This document shows, piece by piece, positions 53,209-64,000 of a DNA stretch of 64,000 nucleotides. The stretch comes from Paramecium sonneborni (taxonomy: Eukaryota > Ciliophora > Oligohymenophorea > Peniculida > Parameciidae): the NCBI GenBank assembly GCA_905182985.1, contig CAJJDN010000034.1, forward strand, positions 428,006 through 492,005, in the 5' to 3' direction. How positions within the stretch are numbered: the stretch's first letter is position 1; the number at the start of each line of letters is the position of its first letter. Below the pieces are notes generated by a model. The model did no database searches. It worked only from the letters and a program-made list of their open reading frames with translations, and was not told the DNA's origin. The position numbers and the translations under genes are program-made.

Positions 53209-55511
53209 TCATTAAACATATCTATTCCTCAATAAATTATTCTTTTTCTTATTATGCTCTGACTAATTAGTTAATGATTAAGTTGCAAAAGGATCTTCAG
53301 TTATTTCTTATGTTGATTAAGTCAATTATTCATCCTGTACTATTGGTTTAGGTGGATCAATCTTTCTTCTAGGTGGAGGAGGTGCTGTCACTATCACTTC
53401 TTTCTTTTATTCCTCTTCAGGAGGAGCTATTTATGGAACACCATTTATCACATATGCTTTTAGTTATTTATCATAATAAAAGTTCTAAGGTTATGGTTAA
53501 TAACTTTATTATTATTATGATTATGGTTATTTTTATATGTTTTTTACAGCATTTACAGCCTACCCAAAATAACCTAAAAGACCACCATTTGAATTGTTAT
53601 TAGTATTTGATTTATTTTTCTCTTTTAATTCTATAACATATAGAATTCTTTCTCTCAAATCTCTTGCCTTTGAATGATAACCCAAATCAATTGAGAATTT
53701 GACACATTCTAATGCTTTATCATAATTTTCTGATTCTAAAAAAAGCAAACTTAATTTATAATATAATTCTGCATTCTATTAATTATGAAAACACATATGA
53801 GAATCTCCTAATAATAATTAAATTTCTGAATGACATAAACTATAATTTAATTTGGTAAAAAAACTTAACAAAAATACATCTAATTAAGTATTTTGAATCT
53901 CCATCTTTAATAATATCCACAATAATCTAGCTTAAATCTATTCATTTGAATATAAATGCTATAATTATATAAGTAATTCAGAATAATAGTCTTAATCTAT
54001 TGGAACCATCTTAAGCAAAACTGCTAATCGAATCAACCAAGCCTCTTAATCATCATGATATGATCTCTTTTTTATATATTCAATTAAACTCTATTATTAT
54101 TTTGTATTAATTAATTCTCCTTCTAATATACTTACTAAAAGTTTAGTTTCCCAATCATTTTAATTATGTATTCTTTCATATGCCTAATCTCATAATAAAT
54201 ATATTTACTTCAACAAAAGCTAATCCACTTTAATTATTAAGTAATTTAGATTCAATAATTTATAAAGCGCTATTCTTTTCTAATGGTCTTTCAAGATGAT
54301 CTATAGCTAATTATAATAATGCATTATTAGGATTATATGAAGACCAAAAATATCGCAATTATCTTAAATTATCTGGATTTCTATTCTTAAAGTATGGACC
54401 TGGATATTAAGATGCAATAGAACCAAATCGTAATTTAGTGATTTAATTTGATTCTAATTTATTATTATTCATAATTACATATATCATAGCTTACTAGCCC
54501 ATGATAAAATGTTTAGGCAGTTATAACTGATGATTGGTTTTAATTATTCTAATTAATAATCATCTTCTATTATTATAATTAGGGTTATTATTCTTTAAAA
54601 ACATTCTCTATAATTTAAGTATTTTGCTTTTATTCAGTTTCTTTGTTTTTTGGAACAGGAATCTATTATCGGGTTTTTTAGACTTAATTTTATTATATTT
54701 GTTCATTTTAATTATCATTTAATTAAGTATTTGGAGGATCAATTGACTTTTTTAATTATTAATCATTTGGTACTTCAACCATTTGCTAAAAGTTTAAATC
54801 TTGATTTTATTTTTATGAGAATTAACTTTATTCTTATAATTGTTGCTATTATTGTTATTATTGAGATTACTATTACTTTGGTTATTATAATTCCTATTGT
54901 TCTATAGTTTAAATTTACGGTCTTTGAATATTCTCCTCAATTTTTACTGATTAATTAGAATTAGGTTGTTAATAATTAGGAGATGTATTAAATTATTACT
55001 AATTCTAATTAGTATCGCTTTTTATAAATTAGTTTTTTACATCTAATGCTGCTATTCTTATTATTTTGGTTATCTTCTTCTTTGTATCAATTATTATGAC
55101 TATTAAATTAATTATTATGCTCGACTCAATTATTAATTAGATTAAGTTTATTAAGTTTATTAAATAGTAGTCTAGGTCTGTTGAGGAGTAATTTTTTCTT
55201 ATGATTGAAATATTTATTATTAAACTTAAGGAGTACTTTATGTTTCCTGTTTTTACATACTATCAATTTCCTTGTTGAAAGTATAAGATTATTACTTGAA
55301 GTAATGCTTCTCTAAAATCAATTTCTTAAATTGGTGCTAATTCCTTAACTTTGGGATTGGTAGGTACATTTATTTATGAATTAGACTGAACTGGCTCCTG
55401 GAAAGGTTGGTTTGGTACTTAAATTGCGTAATTAACTAACCATAATGGATCTCCCAATATACTTTATGCTTCATCGAATGGACTTCCAGCTTATATTTAT
55501 CTTCTTTTCAT
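53209..55511 (-). CDS. COPII assembly factor Sec16-like
   Basis: About 735 residues. The N-terminal 300 are Gln/Asn-rich and disordered. A helical solenoid (the ACE1-type domain) follows, starting at YHGLVSYDI and RNPDNLRQLRYFWSSYNP, with tandem helices to about residue 620. The C-terminal part holds FYYDKQLKAYVINGVPQIAPP and a proline-rich stretch, very like plant and animal Sec16, ending LLRNRYVQ. Sec16 organises endoplasmic-reticulum exit sites. Introns of 25, 23, 25 and 25 nt are used; the one at 54454-54478 contains a decoy ATG. It is downstream of the alveolin-like divergent gene. Confidence 0.75.
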
Positions 55512-55631
55512 TTCTCAAATTAAATATATAAAATATAATAAGCAACTATTTTATTTGTGTATATAAGTTTTAAAAAAATAAAAAAATTAGACTAATAAAT
55601 TTTATTTAATTTTAAAAGTTCAAACATTTAA

Positions 55632-56533
55632 ATGGCACCCCTTCCAATTTCTTCTACTAATCCAAATTTAACATATTAACCAGCACTCTTTGGATAACCC
55701 TCCACATATTAGCCAATTTAGACAACAGTACCTATCTAATATCAACCTATTAATGCTCCTTTGGCATATAGTGTTGCTGCACCTGTTTAACCTGTTGTTT
55801 AATAGATGATTGCTCCTCAACCAATATTAGCTTAATCCTATGTAGCCTAACCAGTGATTGCTCAACCTGTCTAACAATCAGTTCATGTATTTATTTTAAA
55901 TGATAAATAGCCAACAATCAAAGGAGAATCAAGAATTGAGTATATTCCTTATTAAAAACCAATAACTGAGTATGAAGAATAGGAAGTTATTTAATATGTT
56001 CCAAGGGAAAGAAAAGTTACAGATTATTATGCTGTTGAATATTAAACTGAATATATCCCTCAAGTATTTTAAGAGAAATATACAGGTAACAAGATATATT
56101 AATATTTTTAGAATATGTACCAGTTGATAGATACTAAGAAAGAGTTGAATATTATCCAGTTGAAAGATAAGTAGTTCATTAACAGGTTGTACAATAACCA
56201 GTTTAAGTTGTTCAATAACCAGTTTAAGTTGTGCAATAACCAGTCTAAGTTGTGCAATAACCAGTTTAAGTTGTGCAATAACCAGTTTAAGTTGTGCAAT
56301 AATAACAAGTTCAAGTTGTCTAACAACCCGTTTAATATGTACAATAACCAGTCTAAGTTGTATAATAACCGGTTTAAGTTTAATCTATCTAAACTGTACC
56401 TGTAGCATATGCCCCATAATATGCTTAGTCTATTATTTCTTCTAGAGTGATTCCAGCTTATCAACCATAATAATATTTACCAGCACCTTAAAGGGCATAA
56501 CCATAACCATAAGTTCCACAAAGATCGAATTGA
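55632..56533 (+). CDS. Alveolin-like cortical protein with VVQQPVQ repeats
   Basis: About 290 residues, related to alveolins, the IMC/epiplasm proteins of alveolates that form the membrane-skeleton under the plasma membrane. Charged, valine- and proline-rich blocks: RIEYIPYQKPITEYEEQE, RKVTDYYAVEYQTEYIPQVF, YVPVDRYQERVEYYPVE. From 56183 a 21-bp repeat encodes nine VVQQPVQ units. The N-terminus and C-terminus are Pro/Gln/Ala-rich. One 26-nt intron before YVPVDRYQ. The repeated TAA and CAA triplets make sense only with the ciliate code. Likely location: the epiplasm. Confidence 0.8.
56183..56374 (+). repeat. 21-bp tandem repeat encoding VVQQPVQ
   Basis: Nine tandem units of about 21 bp (one of 24) in the alveolin-like gene. 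The repeat also opens a long Leu/Asn/Trp frame on the other strand, which is spurious. Confidence 0.9.
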
Positions 56534-56655
56534 ATAATAATATATGAAATTATAAACATTTAAATGTTCATATATATTGTTATAATTCAAAATAAATAAG
56601 ATTAGAAACTTATATTTGTTTTTATATAAATATGTAATTATATATTTTTTCAAAA

Positions 56656-59389
56656 TCAAATTTCTGGCCAGAAAGGTTTATTAGATGCCGTGTTTGAACG
56701 TATTTCATCATTTGTAATATAATTTACAATTTTTTAAACAGTTTTTGGAGCATCTGATTATTATCCATCAATTTAGAAGACCAACCAAGTTAAATCAACT
56801 TTATCCATTAAAAAATTGATATCTAAATTAATTTAATATCTACTTTATGGTAATCGAAAATCAATTAATGGATAGTTTAATTCACTCAAATACATAGTGA
56901 TATGAGGATCTGCATCAATCCACTCTTAACTTGCTAATGAATTAGTCAAAAGATTTAATGCTCCATCTCTATTTAAGAATCTTTTCACAAATATTGTATA
57001 GATTTATGGCTCTATTTAATTAATATCAAGTATTTCTATGTGTTTATCAAGTTTGGATATAGATGTTATTTACATTCCTCCACATGATTTTGATAAAGCT
57101 CCTGTTAAACATGTTTATTCTCCTACCTTAAACATACCATATAAATTAAGTTAAAGAGATTTTGAAGTCCATTCTAATAAGATTCGTGCTGAATGTTTAG
57201 GTATACTCTTAATTAATCTGAATATATATTTGGTTTTTGGTACTCTTCTTTAAAGATCTAGAATAGAGCATGATTTTTTAAATCCTTTGAATATTTTTTA
57301 TGCTATATTTTACCTGGTTTATAGATCAAAACAGTGTATGAAAATCCTTAACTTAAATTATTGATTTCAGTAAACCCTTCTGAATTAGTTTTAAGTTCAT
57401 GCAAATTATTTTCTAAATTTCTAATGATTTGACAAGATTAAGATAAGAATTTACCTTCATATACTTCAACAAGCTAAAGTAATAATTAATATTTACAGCA
57501 TTTTCTATGGGGGAAAAATCAACTGCATTTTCTATTGTGATCTTAATATTGTAAAATTTAAATGCTTAATCTCCATTTTTTTATTGATCTTTGCTTAAAG
57601 CTGCTAAAATTCTATTATTATTTTAAGGGATATCATAAAAATCTATCATGAAATCAAAATCTGCACTAAGTGGATTATCTGAACAATAATTTAAATTATT
57701 ATTATAGAACTTCTCTGCTTCCTCTATATCACCCTATATCACAATACCATCAAATGGTTAAGTTTAAGCTGAGAATATAGTTTTGGTAATTTTATCATCA
57801 ATAATTATTTTTAATTTTTCATTATTATATTCTTTCAAAGCAAGAAATTATCCATTTGTTCCAGAAATTGCTAGAGTAATTCTAATTATTTTTATTGTTT
57901 TACCCCTTTTCTTTTTCATTAGATCTAAATAATATCCTTTGTATCATAATTTAAGAAATAGGCTAACAATTTTAAAGATTATAAAACCCAACTAATTTTT
58001 CTTATTTATCAAAGTTTTTGTAAATTGGAGTTGGTAATACAGTAATTTGATTTAACATTTATTACTATCTATTTTTATTTCTAAATAAATATACTTAACA
58101 ATTGGATGTTATACATTAACTAATAATTATGGAGCAAGATTATATGCCACAACTACTAAAATAGCTAGAATAACAAGAATTATGAAAACGATTCCATCTC
58201 CTACTATATGCATTCTAAATTTCTTATATGACCCTTCAGATAACATGGCAGCATTGAAAGATTATAATATTCCAACCATGATTATAAGATTAATCCAAAT
58301 AGTTAGACTATTGATTTGATTGAAAACATATTTCTTGACATTATTACAACACTTCAAATTAATACATCCTAATTTAGCATTCTTTTAATGGGTTTCCCAT
58401 TAATAGCTTTATAAATCCTATTCACATGGAAGATATGGAGATAATTCTAAATCAAAATATTTTTATGGGCAATCTAATTAGTTGCTTAAACTTGTTTCTG
58501 AAATGGATTGCATTGCAAATTTGCAACCTTCTTTAGTTGAAAGTTCAACTTCCAAATATTAGACTCTTCTAACAAGCAAACCATTAATGCAACATGCTAA
58601 TATACAAACACTTATAATTAAAAATGCTAGTGTAACAAAGTAAACTTTAATTCTTTTTAAATTGAACATTGAGACAATCAATGTAGTAATAAATAATGCA
58701 AACAATGTTAATTTAACAAGAGATATTTCTATGTTAGTAGCAGAGATCTAAAATAATTAAGAATTTATCTGTAATATAACCTAAATTAGATAAAACAAAT
58801 AAGATTACTTATTTAAGACTGAAAGAGGCAAAAATTAAAAATAATAGATTGACAACTGAAGTTCCATACATAACCAATCTTTATATGCCATATTCTCTAA
58901 TATTGAATTATCGACTAACATTTGCCATTAATAATAATAGAAATATTTCAAGTATCTAGATTGGTAAAATAAATAAAAATTAATTGTAGGAATTGTATTC
59001 AATTAGACTTAAAACTAATCCGCCTTCTATAGCACAAACTAATTAAGTAAATAGGGAATGAAGATATGGAATAGTAGTAGTTGAATGACCTTCATTAAAA
59101 TTATTGATTTCATTAACAGCAGTTTAAGAAGTAAAACTCCAATAAAGAGAAAATATACAAGTGAATAAAATTGCTATCTTAAATTAATGAAAGTGTTTAC
59201 ATTATTGATTCCAATTAATAAATATTCAGTCAAATTATTAAAAGCATACCAGATGAATCCGATAACAATACTACACAATGATAATATGATGCATAGTGGA
59301 GCTATGATTTTAAGTGATGCGAGACTCTTTTACTTTACTTGAGTAGAATATTCATAATGATGTCCTATAGGTATATTTTTTGGATTCAT
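56656..59389 (-). CDS. Large multi-pass membrane protein with C-terminal extracellular-like domain
   Basis: About 830 residues. The N-terminal 420 hold seven or eight hydrophobic segments, for example ISLVKLTLFALFITTLIV, VTLAFLIISVCILACC and IVFIILVILAILVVVAYN, and several Cys clusters (GCINLKCCNN). A domain of about 420 residues follows (GITLAISGTNGQFLAL, ALVEVYEGKFLSQ, ALNLLTNSLASQEWID), with strand-like pattern and no known family. Introns of 23, 28, 26, 22, 23 and 29 nt were needed; the join QHPIVKQQQMLNQITVLP links the two halves, so I read them as one gene. If that 26-nt intron were wrong there would be two genes. Confidence 0.65.
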
Positions 59390-59584
59390 AACAATTATAT
59401 AAAATATTAATTATCATTCAAAAACTAAATTAATTTTTCTAAAGTATTTTGTAATATAATTTCTTAGAGAGAATAGTTATTCTTTAATGAATGATAAGGA
59501 ATATGAATGAATTTCATTTGTAAAATGGAATACTTATGTAATTAAAAGTTTAAGTTGATGATAATTTTTAATTAAATAATAAAA

Positions 59585-60904
59585 ATGATGCATTATAGAT
59601 CCTTATTCAGGTTTTCACATTATCCAGTTCTTCAATCCTTATGTGATCGAGCTGACCCTAATCTACAAGCTAATTTTGAATTGATGAAACAAAGCAATGA
59701 TAGATTTTTGAGTATTACTAACAAAGTGATCAATTATGGTGGTACAGTTGCTCATCGAAAATTGGCAGAAAGAAATAAAGTAGAAATGAAAAAATGATTA
59801 ATAGTTTCCAGTTAGAGAAAGAATAACTAGATTATTGGATGTAGGATCTCCATTTTTGGAATTATCTTAATTGGCAGGATATGAATTATATGGAAAGGAA
59901 GAAGTACCAAGTGGAGGTTAGAATAATATATAATGATAGGGATTGTAACTGGAATAGGATTAATAAATAAGAGATTCTGTATGATAGTTGCAAATGATCC
60001 AACAATCAAAGGGGGAACATATTATCCAATAACAGTGAAAAAACATGTTAGAGCATAAGAAATAGCATGGGAGAATAAATTACCTTGTGTTTATTTAGTA
60101 GATTCTGGAGGTGCAAAGTAATTATATATGTAAATAATCAAGTTTAATGCTTTAAGATGAAGTATTTCCAGATAGAGATCATTTTGGAAGAATATTTTAT
60201 AATTAAGCTAATATGTCAGCATAAGGGATTCCTTAAATTAGTATAGTACTTGGATCATGTACAGCTGGAGGAGCATAGTAATAATATAGTTATATATGAT
60301 TTTTTAAGTGTTCCTGCTATGAGTGATGAGAATGTTATTGTAAGTGGAAATGGTACAATCTTTTTAGGAGGTCCTCCTTTAGTAAAAGCAGCCACAGGTG
60401 AAAAAGTAACAGCAGAAGATTTAGGAGGAGCAAGAGTTCATTGTTTTACTAGTGGATTGACAGATCATTTCTGTAGTTCAGAATTAGAAGCTTTATAAAA
60501 AGGTAGATCTATAATTAAGAATTTAAATACAAAATAAGTAGGTAATATTATTGATGATTAACCTATTTATGATATTGAAGATTTAAATTATATGATGAGT
60601 AGTGATCTCAAACAGTCTATGGATAGTAGACATTTAATTGCAAGAATTCTAGATGGATCTAGATTTATGGAATTTAAAGAATATTATGGTACTACTCTTA
60701 TTACAGGATTTGGAGAATTATATGGATAAGAAGTAGGTATCATAGCTAATAATGGAATTCTTTTTAGTGAATCAGCATTAAAAGGTGCTCATTTTGTTAG
60801 TTTATGTTAATAAAGAGGAGTTCCATTAATTTTCTTATAAAATATTACAGGATTTATGGTTGGTCGTAAATATGAGACAGAAGGTATAGCTAAACATGGA
60901 GCTA
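59585..60904 (+). CDS. Methylcrotonyl-CoA carboxylase beta subunit, 5' part before gap
   Basis: Carboxyltransferase (beta) subunit of mitochondrial 3-methylcrotonyl-CoA carboxylase in leucine breakdown, the biotin-independent partner that transfers the carboxyl group. The N-terminus [16 protein letters not shown] fits a presequence. Blocks: [88 protein letters not shown]. Introns of 25, 23, 25 and 31 nt. It stops at the 222-N gap. The rest of the gene is present downstream at 61127-62531, so this is one gene shown in two overlapping pieces. Confidence 0.9.
59953..60904. repeat. First copy of a 952-bp direct repeat flanking the N gap
   Basis: Matches 61127-62078 at constant offset 1174 with three differences (60007 C/A, 60050 A/C, 60170 A/T). 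All three are synonymous in the MCCB frame. The rest looks identical by eye. Confidence 0.85.
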
Positions 60905-61126
60905 NNNNNNNNNNNNNNNNNNNNNNNNNNNNNNNNNNNNNNNNNNNNNNNNNNNNNNNNNNNNNNNNNNNNNNNNNNNNNNNNNNNNNNNNNNNNNNNN
61001 NNNNNNNNNNNNNNNNNNNNNNNNNNNNNNNNNNNNNNNNNNNNNNNNNNNNNNNNNNNNNNNNNNNNNNNNNNNNNNNNNNNNNNNNNNNNNNNNNNNN
61101 NNNNNNNNNNNNNNNNNNNNNNNNNN
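60905..61126. other. Assembly gap of 222 undetermined bases
   Basis: A run of N between two near-identical blocks of the MCCB gene. Any reading frames crossing it are meaningless. Confidence 0.99.
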
Positions 61127-62078
61127 AATAGGATTAATAAATAAGAGATTCTGTATGATAGTTGCAAATGATCCAACAATAAAAGGGGGAACATATTATC
61201 CAATAACAGTGAAAAAACATGTTCGAGCATAAGAAATAGCATGGGAGAATAAATTACCTTGTGTTTATTTAGTAGATTCTGGAGGTGCAAAGTAATTATA
61301 TATGTAAATAATCAAGTTTAATGCTTTAAGATGAAGTATTTCCTGATAGAGATCATTTTGGAAGAATATTTTATAATTAAGCTAATATGTCAGCATAAGG
61401 GATTCCTTAAATTAGTATAGTACTTGGATCATGTACAGCTGGAGGAGCATAGTAATAATATAGTTATATATGATTTTTTAAGTGTTCCTGCTATGAGTGA
61501 TGAGAATGTTATTGTAAGTGGAAATGGTACAATCTTTTTAGGAGGTCCTCCTTTAGTAAAAGCAGCCACAGGTGAAAAAGTAACAGCAGAAGATTTAGGA
61601 GGAGCAAGAGTTCATTGTTTTACTAGTGGATTGACAGATCATTTCTGTAGTTCAGAATTAGAAGCTTTATAAAAAGGTAGATCTATAATTAAGAATTTAA
61701 ATACAAAATAAGTAGGTAATATTATTGATGATTAACCTATTTATGATATTGAAGATTTAAATTATATGATGAGTAGTGATCTCAAACAGTCTATGGATAG
61801 TAGACATTTAATTGCAAGAATTCTAGATGGATCTAGATTTATGGAATTTAAAGAATATTATGGTACTACTCTTATTACAGGATTTGGAGAATTATATGGA
61901 TAAGAAGTAGGTATCATAGCTAATAATGGAATTCTTTTTAGTGAATCAGCATTAAAAGGTGCTCATTTTGTTAGTTTATGTTAATAAAGAGGAGTTCCAT
62001 TAATTTTCTTATAAAATATTACAGGATTTATGGTTGGTCGTAAATATGAGACAGAAGGTATAGCTAAACATGGAGCTA
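61127..62078. repeat. Second copy of the 952-bp direct repeat
   Basis: Corresponds to 59953-60904. It begins inside the MCCB coding region, with no start codon, directly at the edge of the gap, as expected for a contig end. Confidence 0.85.
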
Positions 62079-62531
62079 AAATGGTTAATGCTGTTGCTAC
62101 TGCTACAGTTCCTAAACTTACTTTGATTTTTGGTGGTAGTTTTGGAGCTGGTAATTATGGTATGTGTGGTAGAGCTTATGGAGCTAAGTTCTTATTCTCT
62201 TGGCCTAGTAGTAGAATCTCAGTTATGGGTGGTGATTAAGTAATCATAATTTAATCTTAATATTTAGGCTGCTGGAGTCTTAACTTCTGTTCAATAATCA
62301 ACGATAATTAGAAATGGAGAAGAATGGAATGAAAAAGTTGAAAAAGATTTAAAGGCTAAATATTCCTAAAAATATGATCAAGAATCTAGTGCTTATTATG
62401 CAACTGCTCGTTTATGGGATGATGGAATTATTTTACCAACATAAACTAGATAAACTTTAGGCTTGGCACTTTTAACTAGTATGTAACATTACAATTACGA
62501 AAGAACACCTCATGGGGTTTTTAGAATGTGA
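61127..62531 (+). CDS. Methylcrotonyl-CoA carboxylase beta subunit, 3' part after gap
   Basis: Starts in mid-gene at the gap edge and runs to the true TGA at 62529-62531. Repeats the central blocks of the 5' piece, then adds the end of the carboxyltransferase domain: [48 protein letters not shown] and [10 protein letters not shown]. Introns of 25, 31 and 28 nt. Together the two pieces give a complete protein of about 530 residues, the usual family length. Active-site glycine motifs are intact. Confidence 0.9.
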
Positions 62532-62563
62532 ATATATAGAATATTTTTAAATAATTTATAAAA

Positions 62564-64000
62564 ATGGAACGAAAACTTTATTTCGGACTCCAAGAACAAA
62601 TTTAAAACAAATAGTATCGCTATCCAACAAATTTCATCAAAACTAGCAGGTATTTTAATTACTTAAATAGGTACAATTTCATTACATTTCTTCCCTATTC
62701 ATTAACATTGTAATTCTAAAGAATGGCAAATATTTATTTTCTTATCATAGCTATATTGTCATTCTTTAAATCTATATCCCCATTTAGTCCAATCTCCTCA
62801 ATTGCACCATTAATTTTTGTGGTATCCTTATCAATGTTAAGAGATGGATATGAAGATTACTAAAAGCATATAAGCGATAATGAATTGAACTCATCACCTG
62901 CTACAATTTGGACAGAATAAGGTTTTGTAAAAAAAACATGGAAAGATGTGCTTATTGGAGATATCCTTAAAATTGATGAATTAGAAATCATTTCCTCAGA
63001 TATTGTTGTTTTATAAACCTCTCAAGATGGTATATGTTTCATAGAAACATCTTCTCTAGATGGAGAAAAGAATCTCAAACCTAAATAGGCAATAAAAGAA
63101 ACTTAAACAATTGAATGCAGATCTGGCATTATTGAATGTATAAATCCCAATCCTCTTCTTTATACATTTGATGGCACCTTATATTTAGATTCCAAAAAAA
63201 TCTAAATCACTCATAAAAACTTCTTATTAAGAGGATCTAAATTAAAAAATGTAAAATATGTGATTGGTGTTGTTGTTTACACAGGAATTGATACTAAAGT
63301 CATGAGAAATTCTGAAGGTCAAAAAAATAAAGTAAGTAACATAGACAAGCTCATCAATATAAGAATAATATTCATTTTAATTATGCAAACAGTTATTTGT
63401 ATTGTTTTAGCATTTGTGTATGGCATTAATTGTGATATTAAAAGTGCAAATTTTAACTATTTTAGTAGAAACTTTGCAGGATATCAATCTTTTAATGGTT
63501 AGGATCAAATTTATGATCCTGATATCCCTCATTGTTTTTTGGCATCTTTAATGACTTTTGCTGCTTATTTCTTACTCTTAAATACATTAATTCCCATCAG
63601 TTTAATTGTTTCTTTAGAATTCGTTAAAGTTGGATAAGGATTTTTCATGTAAAAAGATGCAGAAATGTATTCAGCTGAAAATGATAAATATGTTAAAGTA
63701 TTTAGTACAACTATTAATGAAGAACTTGGTTAAGTTTAATATATTTTTTCTGATAAAACAGGAACTTTAACTTGTAATAAAATGGAGTTTAAATTGTGTG
63801 TTTGTGGAGATTCTGTTTATGGTGATGTCACAATGTTTAATAAATAAGAAATAACTACTTTTGTTGGAAATTAAATTTTAAGAAGATAAAGCACACTATA
63901 TAGAAGAAGATCAACTGTAGTAAATGCAAAGGCTGGAATTGAATATGATTTTTCAGGAGATAAAATTTTATAAATTATAACAGAAAAAGATCCATCTAAA
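62564..64000 (+). CDS. P4-type ATPase (phospholipid flippase), 5' part
   Basis: Start of a P4-ATPase, which moves aminophospholipids to the cytosolic leaflet using ATP. About 470 residues are present before the right edge. Features: start MERKLYFGLQEQIQ; one 21-nt intron; RMANIYFLIIAILSFF at TM1; SMLRDGYEDYQKH; actuator motif SSLDGEKNLKP (DGET in most P4 enzymes); TM3/TM4 with NTLIPISLIVSLEFVK; phosphorylation motif DKTGTLTCNKMEFK near 63752. The gene starts 32 bp after the MCCB stop. Nucleotide-binding and later TM parts lie outside the window. Confidence 0.92.

Noticed and set aside
53373..53603. Plus-strand ORF of 76 codons
   Set aside because: Antisense to the Sec16 C-terminal proline-rich part.
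54650..54907. Plus-strand hydrophobic ORF of 85 codons
   Set aside because: Antisense to the Gln/Asn-rich part of Sec16; runs of TTA/ATT from antisense TAA and AAT give false hydrophobicity.
56183..56374. Regular repeats looking like a CRISPR array
   Set aside because: Units are contiguous without unique spacers and lie in a coding frame of a eukaryotic gene.
56108..56464. Minus-strand ORF of about 118 codons with Asn-Leu-Trp-Leu repeats, and a shorter plus-strand frame at 56187
   Set aside because: Both are other frames of the VVQQPVQ repeat. The alveolin-like frame has conserved flanks and an intron that fits.
60835..61290. ORFs crossing the N run
   Set aside because: They consist of undetermined bases between two pieces of the MCCB gene.

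Overview
This is ciliate macronuclear DNA, almost certainly Paramecium (the P. tetraurelia group is my inference). It is very AT-rich. TAA and TAG sit inside conserved proteins where glutamine fits, and TGA is the only stop. Genes are packed on both strands with gaps often under 100 bp (10 and 26 bp between some divergent start codons), and they carry very short GT..AG introns, mostly 19-31 nt. All coordinates are ATG to TGA as read by eye. Exon joins were chosen to keep a conserved or continuous frame.

Layout. 1-14 kb: two protein kinases (one Aurora-like), a coiled-coil protein, a large unknown protein, a tail-to-tail pair of paralogous membrane proteins, and a PP2C-like protein lacking catalytic residues. 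14-27 kb: an unknown protein, an alpha/beta hydrolase, a multi-pass membrane protein, an AGC kinase with an acylation signal, a CFAP20-domain protein, a BRO1/ALIX-like protein and several coiled-coil genes. 27-42 kb: a CAMK-type kinase, a degenerate DHHC palmitoyltransferase, two PH-domain kinases, a CCDC81-like protein, a decayed ThiF/E1 relic, a secreted protein shown twice because of an assembly join, and a DCAF7-like WD40 protein. 42-56 kb: coproporphyrinogen oxidase, mitochondrial ribosomal protein uL22m, an EF-hand kinase, CFAP20/Bug22, a zinc-finger coiled-coil protein, a type I membrane protein and Sec16. 56-64 kb: an alveolin-like cortical protein, a very large multi-pass protein, methylcrotonyl-CoA carboxylase beta (split and duplicated by a 222-N gap), and the 5' part of a P4-ATPase.

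The genes do not form a pathway cluster, as expected for a ciliate. Themes that recur are signalling (seven kinases in 64 kb), cilia and cortex (CFAP20, CFAP20DC, CCDC81-like, alveolin-like), membrane traffic (ALIX, Sec16, flippase, zinc finger) and mitochondrial metabolism (uL22m, MCCB). Two stretches are assembly artefacts and should not be counted as gene duplications. No CRISPR array, transposon, rRNA or tRNA was recognised.
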